From NCBI GenBank assembly GCA_023254755.1, contig JALRKU010000250.1, positions 1 to 29,166 of the forward strand: 29,166 bases of DNA. The letters are read 5' to 3'. How positions within the stretch are numbered: position 1 is the stretch's first letter; the number at the start of each line of letters is the position of its first letter. A program made the position numbers and the translations under genes. The notes below the pieces were generated by a model that had not been told where the DNA came from, searched no databases, and saw nothing but the letters and a program-made list of their open reading frames with translations. This DNA is from Aeromicrobium sp. Lineage in GTDB: Bacteria > Actinomycetota > Actinomycetes > Propionibacteriales > Nocardioidaceae. This document shows positions 1-5,986 of this stretch, piece by piece.

Positions 1-215
1 GGAGCGAGGCCCGGCCACGAGGCGGCCTCCGCCACGACGATCAGCAGCACCCACGTGGACAGCACGGCGACGACCACGGTGACGAGCGCGAGCAGTGCTG
101 CCGGGAAGTCGTCGCCGACGAGGGCCGGTGCCGCGTCGGGCAGGCGCGGTGCGGTGGTGGCGGCGGTGGGTACCGCGACCAGCACGGCGACGAGGCCCAG
201 GCGGCTCAGCAGCAT
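1..215 (-). CDS. N-terminus of a membrane protein (partial)
   Basis: An open minus-strand frame starts at the ATG at 215-213 and runs off the left edge (71 codons visible). A hydrophobic N-terminal segment (about residues 5-20) and a second, longer one (about 40-63, rich in V, L and A with a W) suggest a two-helix membrane anchor. In actinobacteria, LysM-domain proteins with this paired-helix N-terminus often lie next to an excisionase-like HTH gene and a CpaB/CpaE pair. That is a context-based guess, because no LysM domain is visible here. An in-frame reading from the next ATG upstream (220) meets a stop after four codons, which supports the start at 215. Confidence 0.6.
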   Translation of the reverse strand, partial: MLLSRLGLVAVLVAVPTAATTAPRLPDAAPALVGDDFPAALLALVTVVVAVLSTWVLLIVVAEAASWPGLA

Positions 216-314
216 GACATCCCCCGATGATGCTTTATGACGACGTTTGACGACGAGTAGAGTCTGTTCGCGTCGGTTCATGCTGTCAACGACGACGCCG
301 GTCGGCCTGTGGGT

Positions 315-320
315 TACGGT
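315..320 (+). promoter_or_regulatory. -10 box for a leaderless transcript
   Basis: TACGGT fits the actinobacterial TANNNT -10 consensus. It ends 7 bases before the ATG at 328, the spacing of leaderless transcripts, and no ribosome binding site precedes that ATG. No convincing -35 was found. Confidence 0.4.
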
Positions 321-327
321 GTCGGCC

Positions 328-831
328 ATGCGGTGGGACCGGCTCTTCGCCGGCCTCGAGGACGAGGCCGATCGACTCGCGCGCGACGAGGTCGAGGCCC
401 TCGCGGCGGACCTCAGCGACGAGACCTGGGCCGCCACGTCATGGCGGGATCTCGTCGGTGGTCGTGTCCGCCTCGAGGTGAGGGGCGCCGGTCAGGTCGC
501 CGGTGAGGTGGCCTCGGTGAACGACTCGGTGGTGCGCCTGCGTGGCGACGATGGCGACCGTCTCGTGGCGACCCGGGCCGTCGTCGAGGTCGTCGAGGCG
601 GAGCGGCGCGCCTCGACGGTGTCGCGCGTCGACGCCCTGCTGGGCTGGCGGTCGGCGCTGCGGCGTCTTCGCGACGCGGACGAGCCCGTGCGGGTGGTGC
701 TCGACGACGGACGGGTCGTCGACGGACGGGTCGACGCCGTCGGCGCCGACTTCGTCAGGATCGAGACGGTGTCAGGTCGCCGACGGGTGCTCGTCCTCGA
801 CGCGGTCGCCGTCGTGAGTCCCCGCGCCTGA
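328..831 (+). CDS. Hypothetical protein with two Sm-like beta repeats
   Basis: This 167-residue protein was not recognised as a named family. An acidic, helical N-terminus (about 1-45) is followed by two similar beta-rich units (about 48-90 and 115-160). Each has the pattern of a V-x-V/L run, a short GR or GQ turn, G-x-V, then D-x-V-R. The pattern resembles small Sm/LSm-like barrels, which is an inference from pattern alone. The frame is open back to 247, but the ATG at 328 was chosen because a TANNNT box lies 7 bases upstream and the sequence before it has no coding character. Its last 60 bases overlap the end of the convergent HTH gene. Confidence 0.7.
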   Translation: MRWDRLFAGLEDEADRLARDEVEALAADLSDETWAATSWRDLVGGRVRLEVRGAGQVAGEVASVNDSVVRLRGDDGDRLVATRAVVEVVEAERRASTVSRVDALLGWRSALRRLRDADEPVRVVLDDGRVVDGRVDAVGADFVRIETVSGRRRVLVLDAVAVVSPRA

Positions 832-1044
832 CGCCGCGCCCTCGCGGACGAAGCGGGCGGCGCGCTCGTACTGCCGCTGGATGTAGCCCTCGAGCTCGTC
901 GTGCTCGATGCGCCACTCGTTGCGGCCGCCGACCTGGATGCCCCGCAGGTCGCCCGACTGCAGCAGAGCCCGGACCTGCCGGACCGAGACGTTGAGCACC
1001 TCGCCGACGTCTGCGGGCGTGTAGAAGCGCTGTCCTGCGGGCAT
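772..1044 (-). CDS. Excisionase-fold HTH DNA-binding protein (AlpA/BldC-like)
   Basis: The 90-residue protein begins MPAGQRFYTPADVGEVLNVS and carries a MerR-type winged helix (HTH_17) at about residues 8-58: a YTPADVGEVL helix, the recognition helix VSVRQVRALLQSG, then the wing and closing W-R-I strand. This small family includes host regulators such as BldC as well as phage excisionases. The host neighbours suggest a chromosomal regulator here. The acidic C-terminal tail is encoded in the 60 bases shared with the convergent gene. The gene diverges from the CpaB-like gene at 1157 across a 112-base gap holding a strong palindrome, so it may control that promoter. Confidence 0.8.
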   Translation of the reverse strand: MPAGQRFYTPADVGEVLNVSVRQVRALLQSGDLRGIQVGGRNEWRIEHDELEGYIQRQYERAARFVREGAASGAGTHDGDRVEDEHPSAT

Positions 1045-1083
1045 GGATCCAGTCTGGCACGAAGGTGTCGGCGGACGTGGGTC

Positions 1084-1114
1084 CTCGTCCACCGGCCTCG
1101 CCGGTGTGGACGAG
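1084..1114. repeat. Large inverted repeat in a divergent promoter region
   Basis: The arms CTCGTCC-ACCGGC and GCCGGT-(GT)-GGACGAG pair over 13 bp around a 3-base loop, with a 2-base bulge on one side. The element lies midway between the divergent starts at 1044 (minus) and 1157 (plus). It is far from any gene end, so an operator or 5'-leader structure is more likely than a terminator. Confidence 0.6.
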
Positions 1115-1156
1115 AGGGTGGACGTCCAGGCGCGGATGACGGTAGGAATGTGGCCC

Positions 1157-1831
1157 ATGAAGACCTGGCGGGGGGCCGGTCCTCGCCGCATGGGCGAGCC
1201 GGGAGTGCGGGCCGAGCGACTGCGGCTGAGACCGTGGACCGATCCGAGGCTGCTGCTGGGCGTGCTGCTGGTGCTCGTCGCCACGCTGCTCGGTGCCCGG
1301 CTGGCGGCAGCGGTGGACGACCGCGAGGCGTACTGGGCCGTCGACGCGTCCGTCCGTGCCGGCGACGCCGTGTCCCGCAGCCATCTCACGCAGGTGCGGG
1401 TGCGCCTCGACGACACGACCGCCGGTCGCTACCTGCGCATCGACGACGAGCTGCCGGGGGCGATCGCCGAGCTGCAGTGGGCTCGCGACCTCGGCGACGG
1501 CACTCTTGTCCAGGCGGCCGACTTGGTGCCCAGGTCCACCGCGGCGTCCCGGCAGCTTCCCGTCGCGGTGGCCGACGGTGCGGCACCCGACGACCTGGCG
1601 CGCGGCGACCTCGTGGAGGTGTGGGTCGGTGCGGCGCCCGGCGACCAGGCGCCACGCAAGGCCCGCAAGGTCCTGGAGGTCGCTCGCGTCCTGAGGATCG
1701 GCGGCACGAGCGGATCCCTCGAGGGCGCGGGTGGCCGCTCGGTGCTGCTCGAGGTCGCCCCCGAGGCGCTGCGCGGCGAGGTCGTCTCCTGGGTCGCTGC
1801 CGGCCACGTCACCTTGGTGCGGGTGCCGTGA
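1157..1831 (+). CDS. SAF-domain protein, CpaB/RcpC-like
   Basis: The 224-residue protein starts with a basic stretch and a single membrane helix (about residues 33-53). A SAF-type domain follows (about 62-130: AVDASVRAGDAVSRSHLTQV and later GTLVQAADL), then a second beta domain (V-A-V-A-D-G...GDLVEVWVG). This is the layout of CpaB/RcpC, which helps assemble Flp/Tad pili at the outer face of the membrane. Several actinobacterial homologues are known only as SAF-domain proteins, so the pilus role is inferred. The ATG at 1157 was chosen because GGTAGGA lies about 9 bases upstream; the frame is open back to 1043. The stop overlaps the next start as GTGA. Confidence 0.75.
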   Translation: MKTWRGAGPRRMGEPGVRAERLRLRPWTDPRLLLGVLLVLVATLLGARLAAAVDDREAYWAVDASVRAGDAVSRSHLTQVRVRLDDTTAGRYLRIDDELPGAIAELQWARDLGDGTLVQAADLVPRSTAASRQLPVAVADGAAPDDLARGDLVEVWVGAAPGDQAPRKARKVLEVARVLRIGGTSGSLEGAGGRSVLLEVAPEALRGEVVSWVAAGHVTLVRVP

Positions 1832-2349
1832 ACCTCGTGCTGGCGGCGGGCGGCGCCGCGTGGGAGGCCAGGGCGCTGGCCGTGCTCCAGGGGCTTCCTG
1901 CGCTCTCGGTGGCGCGTCGGTGCGTCGACGTCGCCGACCTGCTGTCCGCCGCCCAGGCCGAGATCGCCGACGTCGCGGTGGTCGCCGCCGACCTGCCCGG
2001 GCTCGACCTCGACGTCGTCGACCGACTCCGCCGCGCCGGTCTGCGGGTCGTCGCGGTCACCGACGGCGACCCGGCCCTCGCCGAGCGCCTGGGGCTCGGT
2101 CCCACCCTGGCCGTCGACGAGCTCCACCGCGTCGCCGACCTGACCCCCACCGCGCCGCTCGCGGAGCCCGACGAGGCGCCGCTCGTCGCGGTGTGGGGCC
2201 CGACGGGTGCGCCCGGCCGGAGCGCGGTGGCGCTGTCGGTCGCCTCGGCACTGGCGGCCCGGGGCGTCGACACCGTGCTGGTCGACGCCGACGTCGAGGG
2301 CGGCGCCCAGGCGCAGTCGCTGGGCCTGCTCGACGACGTGTCGTGCTAA
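1828..2349 (+). pseudogene. Truncated CpaE-like P-loop ATPase
   Basis: The frame starts at GTG 1828, overlapping the previous stop by 4 bases, and encodes 173 residues. An N-terminal receiver-like region (about 1-110) is followed by the start of a MinD/CpaE-type ATPase domain. Its deviant P-loop reads VWGPTGAPGRSAVALSVASA, followed by VLVDADVEGG, the expected Walker A' aspartate region. In intact relatives the protein continues well beyond the LLDDVSG motif. Here it reads LLDDVSC and stops at TAA 2347-2349, and the next genes are phage genes. The lost C-terminal half should lie beyond the right end of the prophage. Without it the ATPase is unlikely to work, although a truncated receiver-like protein could still be made. 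Confidence 0.8.
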
Positions 2350-2350
2350 C
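2338..2350. other. Probable left attachment site (attL) region
   Basis: Host coding similarity to CpaE-like proteins ends within this stretch (codons D-V-S), and the next 60 bases are non-coding before the first phage gene. The exact core cannot be fixed without attR, which is outside the window. Confidence 0.5.
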
Positions 2351-2369
2351 CCCACTCGCGGCCTGGCGC

Positions 2370-2386
2370 GGTCTGGTTGTCAGACC
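2370..2386. repeat. Short inverted repeat beside the attachment region
   Basis: GGTCTG and CAGACC form a perfect 6-bp stem around GTTGT. The repeat lies 20 bases from the end of host similarity and 20 bases before the DUF3263 start. It could be an integrase or repressor site, or a leader hairpin. Confidence 0.4.
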
Positions 2387-2406
2387 CGGGTGGCATCGTC
2401 CCAGGC

Positions 2407-2646
2407 ATGCAGCAGATCACCGACGACCAGAAGGCCATGCTCGAGCTCGAGCGCCACTGGTGGCAGTACACCGGCACGAAGGAGCAGGTCGTCCGGGACC
2501 GCTTCGGGGTGTCGATGACGAGGTACAACCAGTCGCTGCGGCAGCTCGTGAAGACGCCGGCCGCCCAGGCCTACGACCCGCTGGTCTGCAAGCGCATCGA
2601 GCGGATCATCGCGCGGCGTCGCGGTCGCTCGGTGCTGTCGAGCTGA
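2407..2646 (+). CDS. DUF3263-family protein
   Basis: The 79-residue protein matches DUF3263 throughout: an ELERHWWQYTGTKEQ block (about 13-27), FGVSMTRYNQSLRQL (about 33-47), P-A-A-Q-A-Y-D-P-L-V, and a basic tail RIERIIARRRGR. The family is small, helical and of unknown function, found in actinobacterial chromosomes and some actinophages. The pattern suggests a DNA-binding HTH, which is inference. The frame is open from 2377, but ATG 2407 fits the family start. It is the only gene reading inward from attL and converges on the three-gene operon ending at 2651. Confidence 0.8.
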   Translation: MQQITDDQKAMLELERHWWQYTGTKEQVVRDRFGVSMTRYNQSLRQLVKTPAAQAYDPLVCKRIERIIARRRGRSVLSS

Positions 2647-2650
2647 GGGT

Positions 2651-2833
2651 TCAGCGCTTCCCGGCCCACTTGCGGACGGTCATGCGGTCGACGCCGAGTG
2701 TGCGGGCGACGGCTGATTCGCTGATCCCGTCGGCTAGGGCGTCGAGTGCGGCGCGCTCGGCCTCCTGGAGTGCGGCGGCTTGTTCGGTGCGTGCCGCGGC
2801 GAGGCGGGCGCCGGCCCGTTCCAGGCCGCTCAC
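2651..2833 (-). CDS. Small helix-turn-helix protein
   Basis: A 60-residue protein starts at GTG 2833, overlapping the upstream stop as GTGA. Residues 1-35 form an Ala/Glu-rich helix. Residues about 36-60 are a textbook helix-turn-helix, GISESAVARTLGVDRMTVRKW, ending in basic residues. It resembles the resolvase/sigma-4-like HTH of small phage regulators. It is the last gene of a leftward operon that starts at the palindromic promoter near 3347-3385. It may be a regulator or a recombination directionality factor, and the sequence does not decide between them. Confidence 0.75.
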   Translation of the reverse strand: MSGLERAGARLAAARTEQAAALQEAERAALDALADGISESAVARTLGVDRMTVRKWAGKR

Positions 2834-3099
2834 GCGTCGGTCGCCTGACGCCTGTGGAACTCGGCGCCGACGAGGCGAGAGAAGGACTTGGCGAACTCGT
2901 CATCACGGTGCATGCGCTTCATGATGTCGCGTCCCGCGAGCGCCGCGGCGGCGGCCTTGGCCAGAGCCCTCATCTCGGGGCTGGTGGCGTCGCCATGCTC
3001 GACGGTATCGAGCGCTGCGAACAGGTCGCCGCGGTTGAGCCTGTGGTCGGCGGCGACGAGTGCCTCGAGCTGGTCGAGCATGCCCGCCGCGGTGATCAC
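2830..3099 (-). CDS. Hypothetical phage protein
   Basis: This 89-residue protein was not recognised. It is helical and rich in Ala, Leu and Asp, with basic residues and paired His in the C-terminal third (IMKRMHRDDEFAKSFSRL). The GTG start at 3099 overlaps the stop of the upstream gene by 4 bases, and its own stop overlaps the HTH gene the same way. Translational coupling of the three genes suggests a shared regulatory role. Confidence 0.65.
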   Translation of the reverse strand: MITAAGMLDQLEALVAADHRLNRGDLFAALDTVEHGDATSPEMRALAKAAAAALAGRDIMKRMHRDDEFAKSFSRLVGAEFHRRQATDA

Positions 3100-3347
3100 G
3101 CTGCGGCCTTCGCTTGGCGGGCCAGGATTCGGGCGGTGGAGATGTGGCTGACTCGTGCGCCGGTCAGGCGGCTCTTGGTGCCGGCCTTGTGGAGGCGGTC
3201 GAAGGAGTAGCGAGCGAGAAGATCGCGGGCGAGTTCGACCTCGGCGATGGACTTGGCGGAGATGTAGAGTTCGCGGTTTCCGCGGGTGGCGATGAAGCCT
3301 GCGGGGGTGGTGCGGATGTCGGTGCCGTTGGCCTGCTTGCTGTTCAT
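3096..3347 (-). CDS. Hypothetical protein, first gene of the palindrome-controlled operon
   Basis: This 83-residue protein starts MNSKQANGTDIRTTPAGF and is unrecognised. The first half looks beta-rich (GFIATRGNRELYISA) and the second is a basic helix (EVELARDLLARYSFDRLHKAGTKS). An upstream GTG at 3356 is in frame but lies inside the -10 box. The ATG at 3347 was chosen because the -10 ends 7 bases before it and there is no ribosome binding site, as in a leaderless mRNA. It is followed directly by 2830-3099 and 2651-2833. Confidence 0.65.
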   Translation of the reverse strand: MNSKQANGTDIRTTPAGFIATRGNRELYISAKSIAEVELARDLLARYSFDRLHKAGTKSRLTGARVSHISTARILARQAKAAA

Positions 3348-3385
3348 GTAGATCACTCTACAGGTTAGGTGTAGTCGTGTCTACA
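3347..3385. promoter_or_regulatory. Paired palindromic operators over the -10 and -35 boxes
   Basis: Two 16-bp sites with the same layout lie 23 bp apart. Site 1 (3347-3362) is TGTAGA-TCAC-TCTACA, a perfect palindrome holding the -10 box. Site 2 (3370-3385) is TGTAGT-CGTG-TCTACA, with one arm mismatch, holding the -35 box. No other TGTAG-N6-CTACA was seen in the window. Binding at either site would block the promoter, as expected for a phage repressor or an autoregulator. Confidence 0.65.
3355..3383 (-). promoter_or_regulatory. Sigma-70 type promoter of the left-arm operon
   Basis: On the minus strand, -35 TAGACA (3383-3378, five of six to TTGACA) is separated by exactly 17 bases from -10 TAGAGT (3360-3355). 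Seven bases then lead to ATG 3347, which predicts a leaderless message. Confidence 0.7.
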
Positions 3386-3403
3386 GTTTTGCCGAAGAAA
3401 GTT

Positions 3404-3610
3404 TCAGTCCGCCGCCCTCAACCTCCGAGCTGGCACCAGTGTCTCCCGCGGCTCCCCGTCTGCCCCGGCGTAGATGACCCGCGCCTGCCATTCCTGCGGC
3501 GACTGCGAGTGTGGCTGCCCACGTTCCCAGCCGACGACGAGGACGGGGACCTGCTGAGCGTCGATCGTGGCCCACGCGAACGGGTGGCGGGCTGGTCGAC
3601 GCTCGGGCAC
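3404..3610 (-). CDS. Small hypothetical phage protein
   Basis: The 68-residue protein starts at GTG 3610. The core V-P-V-L-V-V-G-W-E-R-G and the ending W-Q-A-R-V-I-Y-A-G...V-P-A-R-R-L-R form a short beta pattern like that of many small actinophage and actinobacterial hypothetical proteins. TACCGT lies about 6 bases before the start, so it may be leaderless. It is separated from the late operon by the hairpin at 3643-3676 and from the next operon by the operator region. A different overlapping frame (3381-3617) lacks comparable character and was not chosen. Confidence 0.55.
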   Translation of the reverse strand: MPERRPARHPFAWATIDAQQVPVLVVGWERGQPHSQSPQEWQARVIYAGADGEPRETLVPARRLRAAD

Positions 3611-3642
3611 GACGCAACGGTAGGTGCCGGGGATGACAAGAT

Positions 3643-3676
3643 CGCCCCGCCCGCCCGGTGAGGGGCGGACGGGGCG
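3643..3676 (-). terminator. Strong GC hairpin ending the late operon
   Basis: CGCCCCGCCCGCCC and GGGGCGGACGGGGCG pair over about 14 bp with one mismatch and a loop of about 5 bases. It lies 31 bases past the last late gene (stop at 3708). The downstream tract ATCTTGTC is only modestly T-rich, so termination is likely but not certain. It could work in both directions. Confidence 0.65.
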
Positions 3677-3707
3677 TGGTGGCCGTGCCGTGGAGATGCT
3701 GGTGCGG

Positions 3708-3818
3708 TCAGTCGCGGCCGTCGTACAGCGGCCACGGGCCGGGCGGGTAGACGCGATCGAGGAGCTCGTGCACGGCGTAGCTGACGAGCGACGCGACGAG
3801 CCAGAACGGGCGGGTCAC
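3708..3818 (-). CDS. Very small membrane-associated protein
   Basis: The 36-residue protein MTRPFWLVASLVSYAVHELL... starts at GTG 3818, overlapping the DUF6527 stop as GTGA. Residues 4-20 could form a short membrane helix, and the rest is Pro/Asp-rich. The overlap, the GC-rich third positions and the position at the end of the lysis cassette support it as real. Function unknown. Confidence 0.55.
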   Translation of the reverse strand: MTRPFWLVASLVSYAVHELLDRVYPPGPWPLYDGRD

Positions 3819-4165
3819 GCCAGCCACTCCGGGAGCGGCACACAGTCGACGGTCTGTCCGGCGAGCGCGTGGGTGCAGTCTCCGAGGAACTCCCAGCGAC
3901 CCTCGCGCACGAACGAGTGGCAGATGATGGGTTCTCCGGCACCGACGCGCGCATGCTGCGGCTTGTGGAAGTGCTCGCCCTCCGCCCACTGAACGCCCCC
4001 GACCAGGATGGAGGGACTGATGGTCGGCCGTTCCTCGTTGCCGTCCCATGACCACGGCCCGACGGTGACGCGGTGAGTCTCCTCGCACGCGGGGCACCAC
4101 AGCCACAGGCCGCCGTCGCTCGGCGTGTGCCGGACGACGGCGCCCTGTTCGGTCGGCTGGGTCAC
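3815..4165 (-). CDS. DUF6527-family phage protein
   Basis: The 116-residue protein has the DUF6527 pattern. CPACEETHR at about 24-32 is a CxxC pair followed by His. Then come W-S-W-D-G-N-E-E-R-P-T-I-S-P-S-I-L-V, C-H-S-F-V-R-E-G-R-W, and F-L-G-D-C-T-H-A-L-A-G-Q-T-V. The Cys and His residues suggest a metal site. The family is common in phages and prophages, with no established function known to me. The GTG start at 4165 overlaps the holin stop by 4 bases. Confidence 0.75.
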   Translation of the reverse strand: MTQPTEQGAVVRHTPSDGGLWLWCPACEETHRVTVGPWSWDGNEERPTISPSILVGGVQWAEGEHFHKPQHARVGAGEPIICHSFVREGRWEFLGDCTHALAGQTVDCVPLPEWLA

Positions 4166-4440
4166 TCGGCGTCCTTCGCGGCGGCGAGCCACCGCAGGCC
4201 CGGCGTGCGGCGCAGCAGCGCCTCGACGCCCGGGAGCGCGAGCACGCGCGTCACACCGCCGGCAACGGCCAGCGACAGCGACACGACGGGCAGCTCGGGG
4301 TCGACGCCGGCGGCCTCGACGATCAGGCCCCAGATGGCGGCCAGGCCGATGACGAACGCGACGACCGTGCGGACGGTCGCGCGCCACGGGTGCTGGGCCT
4401 GGGTGACCTGACGAGGGGTGGGGTTGGCGGGGGTGGACAT
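4162..4440 (-). CDS. Holin candidate with two membrane helices
   Basis: The 92-residue protein has a polar N-terminus ending H-P-W-R-A-T, a first hydrophobic segment (about 22-43, VRTVVAFVIGLAAIWGLIVEA), a short loop with P-E-L-P, and a second segment (about 53-72). The C-terminus is basic (LLRRTPGLRWLAAAKDAE). Small two-helix proteins of this shape directly downstream of the endolysin are the usual actinophage holins. AGGAGG lies 6 bases before ATG 4440. The role rests on topology and position. Confidence 0.7.
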   Translation of the reverse strand: MSTPANPTPRQVTQAQHPWRATVRTVVAFVIGLAAIWGLIVEAAGVDPELPVVSLSLAVAGGVTRVLALPGVEALLRRTPGLRWLAAAKDAE

Positions 4441-4448
4441 GGCGCCTC

Positions 4449-5921
4449 CTACTGGCGGTTGAGGTTGACGGTGAGGACCAGGTGGTCGAGGTCGGTCGGC
4501 TTGGTGCCTGCGGTCTTCGCTGCACCGGCGACGGGACGGGGACGTTCCGGGCCCTTGCCCGGGTCCTGGTCGCCGACCCAGATCAGGACGTCGTCGACGC
4601 TGTGACCGACGACGGGCGCCTTGAAGTACGTGGACGACGCGAGGCTGGCGTTGACGGTGCGGTCAGCGACCTTGAACGCGCTGCCGTAGCCGCGGGCGTA
4701 GGCGCGGCCGAGGACCTGGCCCGTGCGGTCCGCGCTGTCGATGAGCACGACGATCTGGCTGCGGCCGAGACCGTGCTTCTTGGCCCGGCCCTCGAGGTGG
4801 TCGAGGATCTGGTCCATCACCTTGACGTTGAACGCGGCCGTGGCCGTCGGGTCGAGGTGCGCGACCGCAGTCAGCATCAGGGCACCGTTGACCTTGCAGA
4901 TCGTCCAGAGGACTTCCTTGACGTCGCCGTCGTGCGCGGAGGGTTCGAACACGCCCTTGGCGATCGGAGCCTCGGTCGTCGCGGCCCGGCGCCACAGGGA
5001 GCGGCCGGCGGTGTAGAGGACGAGGACCTGGCCGAAGCTGGAGTACTTCGTCCTGAGGTAGTGCCACGGGTTCCCGGCGCGGCTCCCGCCGCACTCGAGG
5101 CCGCCGAGGATGTCGGGCTGCTTGGTCTTCGTGATGAGCACGACGCGCTTGCGACGGGCCAGCCACTTCGCGAGCGCACCCGGCTTGAGGAGCGCGGCGG
5201 TCGCGGCGCCGTGGTTGATGAGCTGCCACTTCCCGATCAGGGCCGGGTCGCGCTCTGCGGGTGCCTCGGGCGTCGGAGCGGTGCCGCTGGAGAGCTCGAC
5301 GAGGCGGGCGATGGGGAACGCGCCGGGGTCGCCGTGGCTGTTCTCGGGGACGTGCTGGTGGCCGACGATGCCGTAGGCGCGCTGCCACTCGGCGAAGGTG
5401 AGCCGCTGGCCGTTCTTGTTGCCGTAGGACGACGGGTAGGCCCGCCATCCGCGCGGCGCGGCGTCCTTGACGGGGAACGCGGGCCACTCGGCGTGCAGCC
5501 AGTTGGCAAAGTCGGCGAGCTCGGCGAGGAACCAGTCCGGGGCGTCGGGCATGTAGATGAAGTCGACGCCTGCGCGCAGGCCCTGGGCCTCCCACCGCTT
5601 CTTCGTCGCCGGGTCGCACGTGCCGCACAGCTCGATCTGGACGGCGTTGAGCGTGTTGGTCTCGACGCCGCCGAGCTTGTTCTCGAGCGCGCGGGCGCTC
5701 TTGTTGACGGCGTAGTGCTGGCGCCAGTCGATGGTGCGGGTCTTGAAGTTCGGCTTCGCCGTCAGGTGGGGCGCGGTGGCGCCGCCCGAGTAGCTGGGGA
5801 ACCCGACGGTCTCGGTGGAGTGGAGGACGAGCACGTTCGGGGACATGGTGGAGCCGCGGAACTTGTTCGCCCACCACTGCACGGTGCGGTTGGCCTTCGG
5901 GTACAGGGTCGCTCGGGTCAC
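4449..5921 (-). CDS. Endolysin: amidase fused to an EEP-like domain
   Basis: 490 residues, from GTG 5921 with CAGGAGG about 6 bases upstream. Residues about 28-210 are an Amidase_2/PGRP-type N-acetylmuramoyl-L-alanine amidase that would cleave the peptidoglycan stem peptide. Candidate zinc ligands are His34 (VLVLHSTET) and the VGHQHVPENSHGDPG segment (His188/His196, Asp198). Residues about 228-460 resemble the endonuclease/exonuclease/phosphatase fold: an N-containing first strand (WQLINHG), KQPDILGGLE with the metal-site Glu, TAVAHLD for the conserved His strand, VVLIDSAD in place of the GDxN motif, and HSVDDVLI in place of the usual D-H. The C-terminal domain may therefore be degenerate and used for wall binding. 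No standard wall-binding repeat is present. Confidence 0.8.
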   Translation of the reverse strand: MTRATLYPKANRTVQWWANKFRGSTMSPNVLVLHSTETVGFPSYSGGATAPHLTAKPNFKTRTIDWRQHYAVNKSARALENKLGGVETNTLNAVQIELCGTCDPATKKRWEAQGLRAGVDFIYMPDAPDWFLAELADFANWLHAEWPAFPVKDAAPRGWRAYPSSYGNKNGQRLTFAEWQRAYGIVGHQHVPENSHGDPGAFPIARLVELSSGTAPTPEAPAERDPALIGKWQLINHGAATAALLKPGALAKWLARRKRVVLITKTKQPDILGGLECGGSRAGNPWHYLRTKYSSFGQVLVLYTAGRSLWRRAATTEAPIAKGVFEPSAHDGDVKEVLWTICKVNGALMLTAVAHLDPTATAAFNVKVMDQILDHLEGRAKKHGLGRSQIVVLIDSADRTGQVLGRAYARGYGSAFKVADRTVNASLASSTYFKAPVVGHSVDDVLIWVGDQDPGKGPERPRPVAGAAKTAGTKPTDLDHLVLTVNLNRQ

Positions 5922-5986
5922 GGGTGCCTCCTGGGCAGGGTGAAGTGCCCGCCTTCCGAACGGCGGGTTGAAGCGGTGGGCTTGGG

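Noticed and set aside
1043..1156. Extended N-terminus for the CpaB-like protein
   Set aside because: The stretch covers the palindromic promoter gap and lacks coding character; GGTAGGA supports ATG 1157.
901..2349. Reading the CpaE-like frame as one long gene from 901
   Set aside because: The part before 1828 overlaps the CpaB-like gene out of frame and is Arg-rich shadow; GTG 1828 with the GTGA overlap is the better start.
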